Source: Planctomycetes bacterium B3_Pla (GTDB taxonomy: Bacteria; Planctomycetota; Phycisphaerae; Sedimentisphaerales; Anaerobacaceae). From it: a DNA stretch of 54,725 nucleotides. The DNA is taken from positions 1 to 54,725 of the forward strand of contig NJBM01000029.1 of NCBI GenBank assembly GCA_005223045.1. The letters are read 5' to 3'. The position numbers were made by a program, and so were the translations under genes. Under the pieces are notes generated by a model, which searched no databases, was not told the DNA's origin, and worked only from the letters and a program-made list of their open reading frames with translations. Positions 42,203-50,206 of this stretch are shown one piece after another. Positions within the stretch are counted from its first letter, which is position 1. Each line of letters starts with the position of its first letter.

Positions 42203-44356
42203 ATGGGCGAAGCATTTAAGAGACATTTCGAGAGATTTCTGGAAGACCAGACGGTGGTCGCTGGGGCGCCCGGAGTTATTTTCTTTACGGGCGAGCACGC
42301 GGTTCTGGACGGTGCACTGGCGATATGTCAGCAGGTGGAACAGCGCGTATGGGTGGGTCTGCGATGTTTAGGAGGAGATTGGCGCACTCAAAAAGAGGGG
42401 ATAAGTATTCCAAAGGGCGGAAGGAACCACCTTGTGTGGCTTCCCGGATTGAAGGATCAGCCCCCCATACCTATTGAGTGTTTCCGGCCACCAATCGGTG
42501 GAATAGGATGGCCGAAGATTACTCAGCAACTGGAACTCTTCTTGAATGGACTCATTAAGCGTCCGCTTTGCAGAAGTCTGCTGGATCTTGGGGGCGCGGC
42601 GTTCGAACTATCAATTCTGAGTGAACTGCGATCTGGCTCCGGATGCGACTTTTCCGGAGCCTTCAGCGTGGCATCCATCGTGGCCGTGCACCTTGCCTCC
42701 GTGTGGTTGGGTTTGGCGAAGGATTGCATTACGAAGCACAGCCATCTTGAGCCAACTCAGGGAGAACTCCACCAGTTGGTCGAAAAGTACCCCCGAAACA
42801 TGTTAACCGCGCCTAACAAGAGCTTGGACTTACTCAATCGGGCTGCCCTCGCGATTGAGTGTTGGTTCCATGGCGGACGAGCAAGCGGCTATGGCACGAT
42901 TTGCTCAATCATACCCACTCGCTGGCCGATCACATACCTCAGGGAAACACCGACCAGCGAGCGGCCATCGCGTGTACCAATCGATTGGGACAAACTGAAA
43001 TCGGCGAACTCGAAGGGGTTGACAGAGAGTGAATGGAAGGTGGTCGACAGCCACATTCTGGATCCCGAGCGTGGTCTCCAATACGCTGTAGGTCTCTTCG
43101 AATGGGATCGCTCCTTGGTACGCCGTGTTGACGCGCCCTTGCCCTTTTCCTTTGGTACGATATATTCAGGCTACCCAAAAGATACTGCTATCCAGATCAA
43201 AAAGGTGGAGGAATTACAGGCCAAGGTTGCCAGGCATTTAGCAAAAGACTTGGATTTTTTTCTTGCTGGAGCACTTATGAAAGAGCGTTTCCAACTAGCG
43301 TCTGTGCCAACCTTTTTGGGGATGCTCGAAGAACTCCAGAAAACAGAGCATGCAAGCGGTACGCGTGTTCCTTATGGTGGAATACACTGGGCAGGGATGT
43401 TAGTTGCCAGCAGCTTGTGTGCACTACTTCGGGCAGCTTCAAAGAAGACCGCTGATGACCGCTACGTTAAACTTGCGATGATGGACTTTGCGGGTGCAAT
43501 CACGGCAGCACAAGGGGGGCTGAGTCTCCTTCTTCTCGTTGATCCGGCCGCAAGACGTATAGAAGGGCGCATATTGGATTCCCATGAGGAGCATGAGGAG
43601 TGGGAGGGACAGATAGCTTTGAAGTATACAGGTGGTGCGCGCGGAGGAAACCTTGTGTGTATCGGGCCGACTCAAATGGATGCCCTCCGGATTGATGAAT
43701 CTTTGAACGAGGTTGCACATCGGGGGGAGAAAAGGCCAGCGTGGGATTGCCCGATGGTTGATTACTGGAGTACTGATCGCCCACCCAGCGGTAAGGGTAT
43801 TCAGTTCTGTTGGGTACAGCGACCTCTAGTTAAGAGCGACCTCTACCACTTCAAGTGGGGCGGCAAGACTGGCTGGGTCCAGAAGTCTCGCATGAAGGTT
43901 GCAGCTTGGCACGTGCACGGCCTTCTGAGAGAAAACATCGAACATCGTTGTGTCATACAGCTTGACAGAGACCCCAAGAAAGTTAGTTGGAGAATATTTC
44001 TTGGCAGTAGAGACATAACCTCAACAATTGGCCGCCCAGACGGTAGAGGAAAACGTTTATTGCCTCACCTTCTGTTCGCCTTGCTTCTGGGCAAGGGCGA
44101 CATTTCCAGGAAACAAGCCAAGAAGCACGTGAGTAAGGTGGGCTTGAACAGCGATACATACTTGGGAGAAGACAAAGATCTCGCAAGAGCATACACAGAT
44201 TTCGAGCGATTCATCGCGAACCCTCTCCGAGAGAATGAGGAGTGGAATCAGTGGTTCAAACTGGAGCCTTACCCGATGGGCAATTCTGGTGACTTCAATA
44301 TCTTGCTTCGGCCTCAGAAAGACAAGGGGGAGTTCTTCGTTTACATTCAGAGATGA
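42203..44356 (+). CDS. GHMP-kinase-like protein with long C-terminal extension
   Basis: A 717-residue protein. GHMP kinase motif 1 (APGVIFFTGEHAVLDG) is at about residues 21-37. A divergent motif 2 (RSGSGCDFSGAFSVAS) is near 142-157, in place of the usual GLGSSAA. A motif-3-like KYTGGARGGNLVCI is near 474-487. GHMP enzymes phosphorylate sugars, mevalonate or amino acids; the changes in motif 2 leave activity uncertain. About 230 further residues follow that I do not recognise (DYWSTDRPPSGKGIQFCWVQ, RVIF-like WRIFLGSRD). The family is normally about 300-450 residues, so this is a fusion or greatly expanded. AGAGG precedes the ATG. The HAD gene starts 27-57 bp downstream. Confidence 0.65.
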   Translation: MGEAFKRHFERFLEDQTVVAGAPGVIFFTGEHAVLDGALAICQQVEQRVWVGLRCLGGDWRTQKEGISIPKGGRNHLVWLPGLKDQPPIPIECFRPPIGGIGWPKITQQLELFLNGLIKRPLCRSLLDLGGAAFELSILSELRSGSGCDFSGAFSVASIVAVHLASVWLGLAKDCITKHSHLEPTQGELHQLVEKYPRNMLTAPNKSLDLLNRAALAIECWFHGGRASGYGTICSIIPTRWPITYLRETPTSERPSRVPIDWDKLKSANSKGLTESEWKVVDSHILDPERGLQYAVGLFEWDRSLVRRVDAPLPFSFGTIYSGYPKDTAIQIKKVEELQAKVARHLAKDLDFFLAGALMKERFQLASVPTFLGMLEELQKTEHASGTRVPYGGIHWAGMLVASSLCALLRAASKKTADDRYVKLAMMDFAGAITAAQGGLSLLLLVDPAARRIEGRILDSHEEHEEWEGQIALKYTGGARGGNLVCIGPTQMDALRIDESLNEVAHRGEKRPAWDCPMVDYWSTDRPPSGKGIQFCWVQRPLVKSDLYHFKWGGKTGWVQKSRMKVAAWHVHGLLRENIEHRCVIQLDRDPKKVSWRIFLGSRDITSTIGRPDGRGKRLLPHLLFALLLGKGDISRKQAKKHVSKVGLNSDTYLGEDKDLARAYTDFERFIANPLRENEEWNQWFKLEPYPMGNSGDFNILLRPQKDKGEFFVYIQR

Positions 44357-44383
44357 GCGATACGTAATTACCGGCAACGTACA

Positions 44384-45253
44384 ATGCCACATTTCGAACA
44401 GGAGAACTTCAAATTGAACAGAACCATAAAGCTAATAGCATGGGACCATGACCGGGTCTTGATTCCCTCGCTCGTGACGTCTGAGCTAGCGATTAGGAAT
44501 ACTCTATCACCTGATCCCTTCCTGGCAGAACTTCTTTCCACTGGACGAGTGTCTCCGTCTGACATTGAGCAATGGTGTCGAAGCGAGAATCGGCAGATTG
44601 CACAAATTTCAGACCTTGCGGACTTCTTGACAGCTAGCCTGTATGATATGAGTGGCCCAGATGGCACGTCCTTGCTCAACAAGTCCGAGGTAGTTGAACA
44701 AAAGCAGAAGCTGTTACGCGGTCTCTCGGTGGCTGACATCTACGGAGCCATGGAGGAAATCCCATTGACAAAAGGAATCGATGAAGTAGTCGAACGTTGT
44801 CAATCAAGGAATATATCCCAGATAATCATTAGTGATACTCTCGACATCGCTGTTCGCTGGCAGGTCAACCGCTTGGGAATGACTGCTGGCTTTGGTGTCC
44901 CCGCCGTCCTGGATTTTGAGGATATTCAGCTTGAGCAAGAGACAACGCAAGAGCAGGCTGCCCCCTGGCTACCCGAAGCCCGGCTTTCAGGAAAGGTCCT
45001 CCCTTTTAACAAAGCCGGGTGCTTGTGGACATTCTGCAACAAAAACGGCGTACGGCTCTCCGACGTGGCTGTTGTCGATGATAGCGCGGCAAACATAGAG
45101 GCTCTCTTCAGACCAATTCTTGAGGCTCATGGGCTGGCTATTGCTTTCGGTCCGTCAGCCAAGGACGAGGAGGCTTTTCTGTCAATTGGCATCCCAGTCG
45201 TTCACCGAGAAGACGCCGCGATTCTGGACGAGATGCTCATGAAATACACCTAG
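44384..45253 (+). CDS. HAD-superfamily phosphatase-like protein
   Basis: A 289-residue haloacid-dehalogenase-type hydrolase with all four motifs in order: AWDHDRVLI (nucleophile and acid Asp), IIISDTLD (motif II Ser), LPFNKAGC (motif III Lys) and VAVVDDSAAN (motif IV Asp pair). It should dephosphorylate a small molecule, perhaps a product of the adjoining kinase-like protein. The ATG at 44384 lacks a ribosome site; a TTG at 44414 has AGGAG nine bases before it and may be the true start. It ends the four-gene set and is followed by a hairpin at 45315. Confidence 0.72.
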   Translation: MPHFEQENFKLNRTIKLIAWDHDRVLIPSLVTSELAIRNTLSPDPFLAELLSTGRVSPSDIEQWCRSENRQIAQISDLADFLTASLYDMSGPDGTSLLNKSEVVEQKQKLLRGLSVADIYGAMEEIPLTKGIDEVVERCQSRNISQIIISDTLDIAVRWQVNRLGMTAGFGVPAVLDFEDIQLEQETTQEQAAPWLPEARLSGKVLPFNKAGCLWTFCNKNGVRLSDVAVVDDSAANIEALFRPILEAHGLAIAFGPSAKDEEAFLSIGIPVVHREDAAILDEMLMKYT

Positions 45254-45314
45254 GATAGCTGTACGCGTTTCACCTGCTGCCCCAGCACAACACTAGGCGG
45301 TTCGGGATGAGTCA

Positions 45315-45343
45315 TGACCAGAGGATTGATAATCCGTTGGTCA
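45315..45343 (+). terminator. Hairpin after the HAD gene, related to the hairpin at 39037
   Basis: TGACCA and GGATT arms pair with AATCC and TGGTCA, with one internal mismatch step. A T6 run (45353-45358) follows nine bases later, so it may end transcription. Its sequence likeness to 39037-39063 goes beyond what a terminator needs. Confidence 0.5.
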
Positions 45344-45533
45344 CTTGGTTCAGTTTTTTGCCGCATAGAAGCTAAAAACAGTTTATCATCTCGATTACCC
45401 GACAGGAAATCGAGGGCCAAAGACTCTCGTCCAAACTAACGCCTTGCGCTGACACCATGCCGCCACTTCCGCATGAACCATTTGCCATCAATATCTTATT
45501 CTCCAAGGAATAACTGCCTGGCAGTTGAGATTT

Positions 45534-45998
45534 CTAAGAATCTTGATGCCTGAGTTGAGATAGGATGCGAGTAGCTGATGAAAAAAAGGCAGCCAGTTCT
45601 CTCGCGAGCCTTTTTGCCGGCTTGTGCTTGCCTTTCTCCAAGTAACCAACAGTCGTCGGATCAACGCCCAACTGGCGAGCCAGATCTCTTTGACGAAGGC
45701 CCAAGAGTTGTCTATAAACACGAATCTTCTGGCCTAGGTTTGCGAATTGGATATCGAAGGGAATGTACCCAAGATGCTCGATTATCCCTGGCATATATCG
45801 AAAGGACGGGTTTCTCCGGTTTCTTTCCCAGTCACGATATGTGCAAGCAGTGGTTTGGAGTTTTGTTGCAACGTCTTTTTGGGTCATCTTCAGGTCCAGG
45901 CGTTTCTTTTTCAAATGGTCTCCTAACGTCTTCAATTCTTTGGGATAAGCAGCCGAAAGCGGTTTTTGAGCCCGTAGAGCCGCTTTGCAGAATGGCAA
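45534..45998 (-). CDS. Double helix-turn-helix XRE-family regulator, TTG start
   Basis: A 154-residue protein with two XRE-type HTH units: TLGDHLKKKRLDLKMTQKDVATKL... and KIRVYRQLLGLRQRDLARQLGVDPTTVGYLEKGKHKP. Proteins of this layout, with LKTLGDHLRKRRLDL then a second HTH, are widespread short regulators of unknown targets. No ATG fits; the TTG at 45998 begins PFCKAALRAQKPLSAAYPKELK, which matches how I recall such proteins starting. The longer frame back to 46082 is antisense to comM and is rejected. The start codon lies within a few bases of the comM fragment, so its own promoter may have been lost or replaced at the junction. Confidence 0.65.
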   Translation of the reverse strand: MPFCKAALRAQKPLSAAYPKELKTLGDHLKKKRLDLKMTQKDVATKLQTTACTYRDWERNRRNPSFRYMPGIIEHLGYIPFDIQFANLGQKIRVYRQLLGLRQRDLARQLGVDPTTVGYLEKGKHKPAKRLARELAAFFSSATRILSQLRHQDS

Positions 45999-46002
45999 CG
46001 CA

Positions 46003-46480
46003 GGTATGTCCTTGCGGCTATTTCGGCAGTGGTGCGAGAAAGTGCAAGTGTACGCCGGGACAGATCGGTCGATACCTGTCAAAGGTATCGGGTCCTTTGG
46101 TGGACAGGATTGATATTCACATCGACGTGCCGGCGATTAGTTTCCGCAAGCTGCGCTCGAAATCGGGCCAGCTCGACTCGGTTGCGATGAGGGCCGACGT
46201 CGTCAGGGCTGCCGGCGTACAGGCAGGGCGTTTCGGCAAAGGCAAGGTCCATACCAACGCCCGGATGAGCCACAAGCAGGTGGAGAAGTTCTGCAAGCTC
46301 GATCAGGCGGGCGAACTTATCCTCAAGCAGGCGATGGTGGAATTCGGCCTCAGCGCCCGCGCACACGACAAGATATGCAAACTTGCCCGCACAATAGCCG
46401 ATTTGGCCGGCGCAGAGGACATAGCCACCGAACACATCGCAGAGGCCATAAGCTATCGAAAATTGGACCGGAAGTTGTGA
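46003..46480 (+). pseudogene. comM: C-terminal fragment of ComM-type Mg-chelatase-like ATPase
   Basis: The frame from 46003 reads VCPCGYFGSGARKCKCTPGQIGRYLSKVSGPLVDRIDIHIDVPAI, then ends ISYRKLDRKL, matching the C-terminal third (about 159 residues) of ComM/YifB, from its cysteine-rich CPCGY motif to the natural end. The N-terminal Lon-type and AAA+ portions (about 350 residues) are absent; sequence upstream of 46003 is instead the antisense of an HTH gene. Full-length ComM is an AAA+ protein used in natural transformation. The break marks the boundary between the accessory region on the left and core genes on the right. Confidence 0.85.
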
Positions 46481-46499
46481 ATCCACCCTGCCAGGCAAC

Positions 46500-46620
46500 T
46501 GTCATTTCGAGCGCAGCGAAGCGAAGTCGAGAAATCTGTCTTACAATTGCATAGACTATCCCGTTCGGACCCAGATTCCTCCACTACACGATGCTACGCA
46601 TCGTTCCGGTCGGAATGACA
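46500..46620. mobile_element. 121-bp MITE-like element
   Basis: Begins TGTCATTTCGA and ends TCGGAATGACA, its near-perfect inverse. The likeness extends further inward (AGATTTCTCGACTTCG against AGATTCCTCCACTACA when the left arm is inverted). No coding capacity. It matches a dispersed intergenic repeat type I know from many uncultured bacterial genomes. Confidence 0.65.
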
Positions 46621-46782
46621 TCCCAGCGGCTGACGCCGACCATGTGCATTACATCGTACACAATACGAAATTCCAATCGGTTCTTGACTGATAATGAAAA
46701 GATTTGTAGATTCTGGCCGAGCGCGTGATTAGGCACGCAAATTAGGAAATTTATATTCTCAACTGAGGAAAGGATATTTTTG

Positions 46783-48069
46783 ATGTTTACACTGATAATT
46801 GACGTTACGGCAAGGGAAATACTGGATTCCCGTGGAAACCCGACGGTTGAGGTGGATGTCATGCTCGAAGACAACAGCTTCGGCAGGGCCGCCGTGCCTT
46901 CCGGGGCCAGCACGGGGGCTTATGAAGCCGTCGAGCTGCGCGATACCGAGGCAAAGCGATACATGGGCAAGGGCGTCGAACAGGCCGTCAAGAATGTGAA
47001 CGAGGTCATCGCTCAGGAAGTTATCGGCATGGATGCCTGTGCACAGGAAGAGCTTGACCAGCTCATGATCGAGCTTGACGGCACGGCGAACAAGGGTAAG
47101 CTTGGCGCCAACGCCATCCTGGGTGTTTCGCTCGCCGCCGCAAAAGCCGCCGCCGATTCTGCCGGGCTGCCTCTCTACAGGTATCTCGGAGGTTGCAGTG
47201 CGAACATCCTGCCGGTGCCGATGATGAACATCCTCAACGGGGGAAAACACGCCGATAACAACGTCGATTTCCAGGAGTTCATGATAATGCCCGTCGGGGC
47301 GAAGACTTTCCCGGACGCCCTGAGAATGGGCGCCGAGACTTTCCATACGCTCAAGAAAGTCCTCACCAGGAAAGGCTACGCCACCAGTGTTGGTGACGAA
47401 GGAGGCTTTGCCCCCATGCTCAAGAGCAACGAAGAGGCCCTTGAAGTCGTCACCGAAGCCATCGAGAATGCGGGATATAAACCCGGAAAAGATATCTCTA
47501 TCGCCCTCGATCCCGCGGCTACGGAGATGTTCAGTAATGAAACGAAGGACTACAGCTTCTTCAAATCAGCTCCCGAGAAACGCATCTCTTCGGACGACAT
47601 GGTCAAATACTGGGCCAAATGGGCCAGTGACTATCCGATAATTTCGATCGAAGACGGCCTGGCCGAGGACGACTGGGACGGCTGGGCAAAACTGAAAAAG
47701 AAAATCGGCGACAACGTACAGATCGTGGGCGATGACCTGTTCGTAACGAACACAAAACGGCTGGCAAAGGGCATCAAGCTCGACTGCGCGAACTCCATCC
47801 TGATAAAGCTCAACCAGATCGGCACTTTGACCGAGACCTTCGAGGCGATCAATATGGCCAAGAGGGCCGGCTGGACCGCCGTTATTAGCCACAGGAGCGG
47901 CGAAACGGAGGACAGCACAATCGCCGATCTGGCGGTTGCGACCGGTGTTGGCCAGATAAAGACCGGTTCGCTGTGCAGAACGGACCGAATCTGCAAGTAC
48001 AATCAGCTTCTGAGGATCAATGAAGATCTCGCCGACGCCGCTCAGTACGCGGGTTTTATGTTTAAGTAA
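46783..48069 (+). CDS. eno: Enolase (phosphopyruvate hydratase)
   Basis: A 428-residue full-length enolase, converting 2-phosphoglycerate to phosphoenolpyruvate in glycolysis and gluconeogenesis. Visible signatures: AREILDSRGNPTVEVDV, PSGASTGAYEA, GANAILGVSLA, VPMMNILNGGKHADNNVDFQEFM, SVGDEGGFAP, SIEDGLAEDDWDGW, ILIKLNQIGTLTET (catalytic Lys) and SHRSGETED. Length and motifs are standard. The ATG at 46783 is chosen with GAGGAAAGG upstream; the adjacent TTG is not needed. It belongs to the core block right of the comM junction and has the higher GC of that block. Confidence 0.97.
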   Translation: MFTLIIDVTAREILDSRGNPTVEVDVMLEDNSFGRAAVPSGASTGAYEAVELRDTEAKRYMGKGVEQAVKNVNEVIAQEVIGMDACAQEELDQLMIELDGTANKGKLGANAILGVSLAAAKAAADSAGLPLYRYLGGCSANILPVPMMNILNGGKHADNNVDFQEFMIMPVGAKTFPDALRMGAETFHTLKKVLTRKGYATSVGDEGGFAPMLKSNEEALEVVTEAIENAGYKPGKDISIALDPAATEMFSNETKDYSFFKSAPEKRISSDDMVKYWAKWASDYPIISIEDGLAEDDWDGWAKLKKKIGDNVQIVGDDLFVTNTKRLAKGIKLDCANSILIKLNQIGTLTETFEAINMAKRAGWTAVISHRSGETEDSTIADLAVATGVGQIKTGSLCRTDRICKYNQLLRINEDLADAAQYAGFMFK

Positions 48070-48248
48070 TGAATCCGCCTGCTTTGCTGCGGGCTTTATT
48101 GCTTATTGTCTTTTTGAGCGTTGGTATTTGCCTTAACGACGAATCCCTGGGGTGTGCGAATCCCAAATGGAATGTGAGCGTTAACTTTCGGATTGACAAA
48201 ACCATGCGGGTGCCGAAGGTACAACAACGGCAGGGGCACAGCCAATAG
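48069..48248 (+). CDS. Possible 59-residue exported peptide overlapping the enolase stop
   Basis: The ATG at 48069 shares its A with the enolase stop (TAATG), the arrangement of translational coupling. The product starts MNPPALLRALLLIVFLSVGICL, a plausible signal peptide, followed by 35 polar residues with two cysteines. It is too short for the usual open-frame cut-offs. No family recognised; chance cannot be excluded. Confidence 0.35.
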   Translation: MNPPALLRALLLIVFLSVGICLNDESLGCANPKWNVSVNFRIDKTMRVPKVQQRQGHSQ

Positions 48249-48365
48249 ACGGACTACTCCTCACTGCCCCCGCAGATTCGTCGAAGCGAACAGCTTTATC
48301 GGGAAGGCGCCGTTGAAAAACGCGCGGAGAATGTATCTGACTTTTTTCGTACGAAAGGAGTATTT

Positions 48366-48734
48366 ATGGCAGACAAACACGAAGAACCCAAAGATGAAAT
48401 CGGTGATCTCAAGCAGGCGCTGGAGAACTTCGAGCAGGAAAAGGAGCGGGTCAGAGCTATTATAGGCACGATAGGGGGCGTGCCAAGTTTCAACACAAAG
48501 CTCATCAACATTGTGTTCATCGTTATAATAGTGGTCGCCGTGATCATTTCCTTGATTGTGGACGAAAAATGGCGGCTGTTGATGATCGAGCTGACAACGG
48601 TAATGTTGTCGGTGAAAATCATCTACATGATACATATCCAAATGCGGGTCAATCACTTCAAGTTCTGGATACTTTCAGCCATCGAATGGCGCATCAATGA
48701 AATGATGGTCCAGATAAAACAGCTCAAGAGGTAA
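48366..48734 (+). CDS. Small two-helix membrane protein
   Basis: A 122-residue protein. An acidic N-terminal coiled coil (KDEIGDLKQALENFEQEKERV) precedes two hydrophobic segments (INIVFIVIIVVAVIISLIV and LLMIELTTVMLSVKIIYMI), ending in a short amphipathic tail. AAAGGAG lies at a good distance before the ATG. Function unknown; the coiled coil suggests oligomerisation or a membrane-linked partner. It lies between enolase and a STAS-domain protein in the core block. Confidence 0.7.
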   Translation: MADKHEEPKDEIGDLKQALENFEQEKERVRAIIGTIGGVPSFNTKLINIVFIVIIVVAVIISLIVDEKWRLLMIELTTVMLSVKIIYMIHIQMRVNHFKFWILSAIEWRINEMMVQIKQLKR

Positions 48735-48932
48735 TTGATACGGAAGAGCCGGCCAAAATGGGCCGATACTACCTGATAGATGCAACTGCCTGTGGTCCTT
48801 GCCGGAGCACCGAGCGAGGGCAATAGATGGGAAAAATGGCGTCCGGCCTTGTTTTCTTGTTCAACTTGGCCGAGACTTATGCCGATAAAACTACCAAAGA
48901 CTTGTAATTATTTTTGATAAAAGGAGACTGAG

Positions 48933-49268
48933 ATGGGGATTCAAGATTGGTCTGAAGATATTATTCTCGTGGACTTGCCCCAGGAGCCGGAAATGGGAGA
49001 TGAGCTTAAGACGGTTATCGGAATAGCGCGCGACAGGGGTGACTGCGAGGTGGTAATCGACTTTTCCAACGTCGATATAATAACTTCTTCCAGTATTTCC
49101 AAGCTCCTGAGGCTGCGCAAGCTATTGGCCGATTGCGGGCATCGGCTCGTTTTCTGTAGTGTTGCCGCGGCAACAAGAGGTATCTTTACGGTTACGGGCC
49201 TTGATGGGATTTTTGAGTTTGCCGACGACAAGTTCGTTGCCTTGGCAAGTTTGCAGATGGTCAGTTGA
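48933..49268 (+). CDS. STAS-domain protein (anti-sigma factor antagonist type)
   Basis: A 111-residue single STAS domain: VVIDFSNVDIITSSSISKLLRLRKLLADCGHRLVFCSVAAATRGIFTVTGLDGIFEFADD. The SSS at about residues 51-53 corresponds to the regulatory phosphorylation site of SpoIIAA-like proteins, which release a sigma factor or other partner when unphosphorylated. AAAAGGAG precedes the ATG. Its stop is one base before the rnc start, so the two genes are co-transcribed. The cognate anti-sigma kinase is not in the window. Confidence 0.85.
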   Translation: MGIQDWSEDIILVDLPQEPEMGDELKTVIGIARDRGDCEVVIDFSNVDIITSSSISKLLRLRKLLADCGHRLVFCSVAAATRGIFTVTGLDGIFEFADDKFVALASLQMVS

Positions 49269-49269
49269 T

Positions 49270-49980
49270 ATGGATCAAAAAGCTCTGCGGCAAATCGAGC
49301 AGATAGTAGGTTATAAGTTTTCTGACAAGCGTTTGTTGGACAAAGCATTTACTCATTCCTCTGCGGTTGACGACCGCATCCTGAGCAATGAACGGCTTGA
49401 GTTTCTCGGAGACTCCGTTTTGGCGGTGGTCATCTGCCAGGCCCTGTTCGACAGGTTCTCAAGCTATCTCGAGGGCGATCTGACGAAGATAAAGAGTAAG
49501 CTTGTTTCGCGCGAGACGTGTGCTCGCGTTTGCGGACGGCTCGAGCTGCAAAAATTCCTGAAGGTCGGCAAGGGCATGGTCTCCAACCGCGCCCTGTCAG
49601 GCTCTCTTGCAGCCGGTGCGTTGGAGACTGTTATCGCGGCGATATATATCGATGGGGGGTTTGAGCCTGCCCGCGAGTTCATCTTGAGGGTTTTTGGTTC
49701 TTTGATTGAGGAATCGGACGCCGAGCAGGTTCAGGGCAACTTCAAATCCCTGCTGCAGCAGCACGCCCAGGAGCAGTTCAGTTCCGCGCCGTCCTATGTG
49801 CTGCTCGATGAGAAAGGGCCCGACCACAACAAGTGCTTTGAGCTGGAAGTTGTCATAGATGACCGTCATTTCACGAGCGCCTGGGGGACAAACAAGAAAG
49901 AAGCCGAGCAGAAAGCCGCCCTTAATGCTCTTGTTGAGCTGGGTGTTCTTGAGGAAGCCGCGGCCGAGGACGGTTTTTGA
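49270..49980 (+). CDS. rnc: Ribonuclease III
   Basis: A 236-residue RNase III, which cuts double-stranded RNA in rRNA maturation and turnover. The catalytic signature NERLEFLGDSVLAVVI is at about 38-53, HSSAVDDR precedes it, and the second acidic cluster falls in GALETVIAAIYIDGG (about 117-131). The double-stranded RNA-binding domain occupies about 156-226 (NFKSLLQQHAQEQF, ... GTNKKEAEQKAALNALVEL). The ATG at 49270 follows the STAS stop by one base; the track-like longer frame from 49159 overlaps that gene and is rejected. Standard in length. Confidence 0.95.
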   Translation: MDQKALRQIEQIVGYKFSDKRLLDKAFTHSSAVDDRILSNERLEFLGDSVLAVVICQALFDRFSSYLEGDLTKIKSKLVSRETCARVCGRLELQKFLKVGKGMVSNRALSGSLAAGALETVIAAIYIDGGFEPAREFILRVFGSLIEESDAEQVQGNFKSLLQQHAQEQFSSAPSYVLLDEKGPDHNKCFELEVVIDDRHFTSAWGTNKKEAEQKAALNALVELGVLEEAAAEDGF

Positions 49981-50206
49981 TCCCGGCAGCCAACCCGAGC
50001 AGCAGACTTATCGATATGGCTTTCTTCAACGTCGGTATCATGCGAGTCTTCATCCCGGCTGCCGCATCGGGCAGGTTTTCCTTATACTGCTTCATCGCCG
50101 CTCCATAGCAATCCATGCGCGGCGCGCACCCTCAGCGCAGGACGAATCCGCAACAGATCTCGCCCGGCGCTGCTTACAGCGAGTACCATGATTCCCCTGC
50201 TTATAC

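Noticed and set aside
45578..46002. comM reading frame extended leftwards
   Set aside because: That part of the frame is antisense to a clear double-HTH protein and has no ComM likeness.
46079..46498. 139-residue minus-strand frame
   Set aside because: Antisense to the comM fragment; a high-GC shadow.
46759..47346. 195-residue minus-strand frame
   Set aside because: Antisense to enolase.
49922..50116. 64-residue minus-strand frame with a hydrophobic segment
   Set aside because: Overlaps the end of rnc, weak start context, no family recognised; too little support to list.
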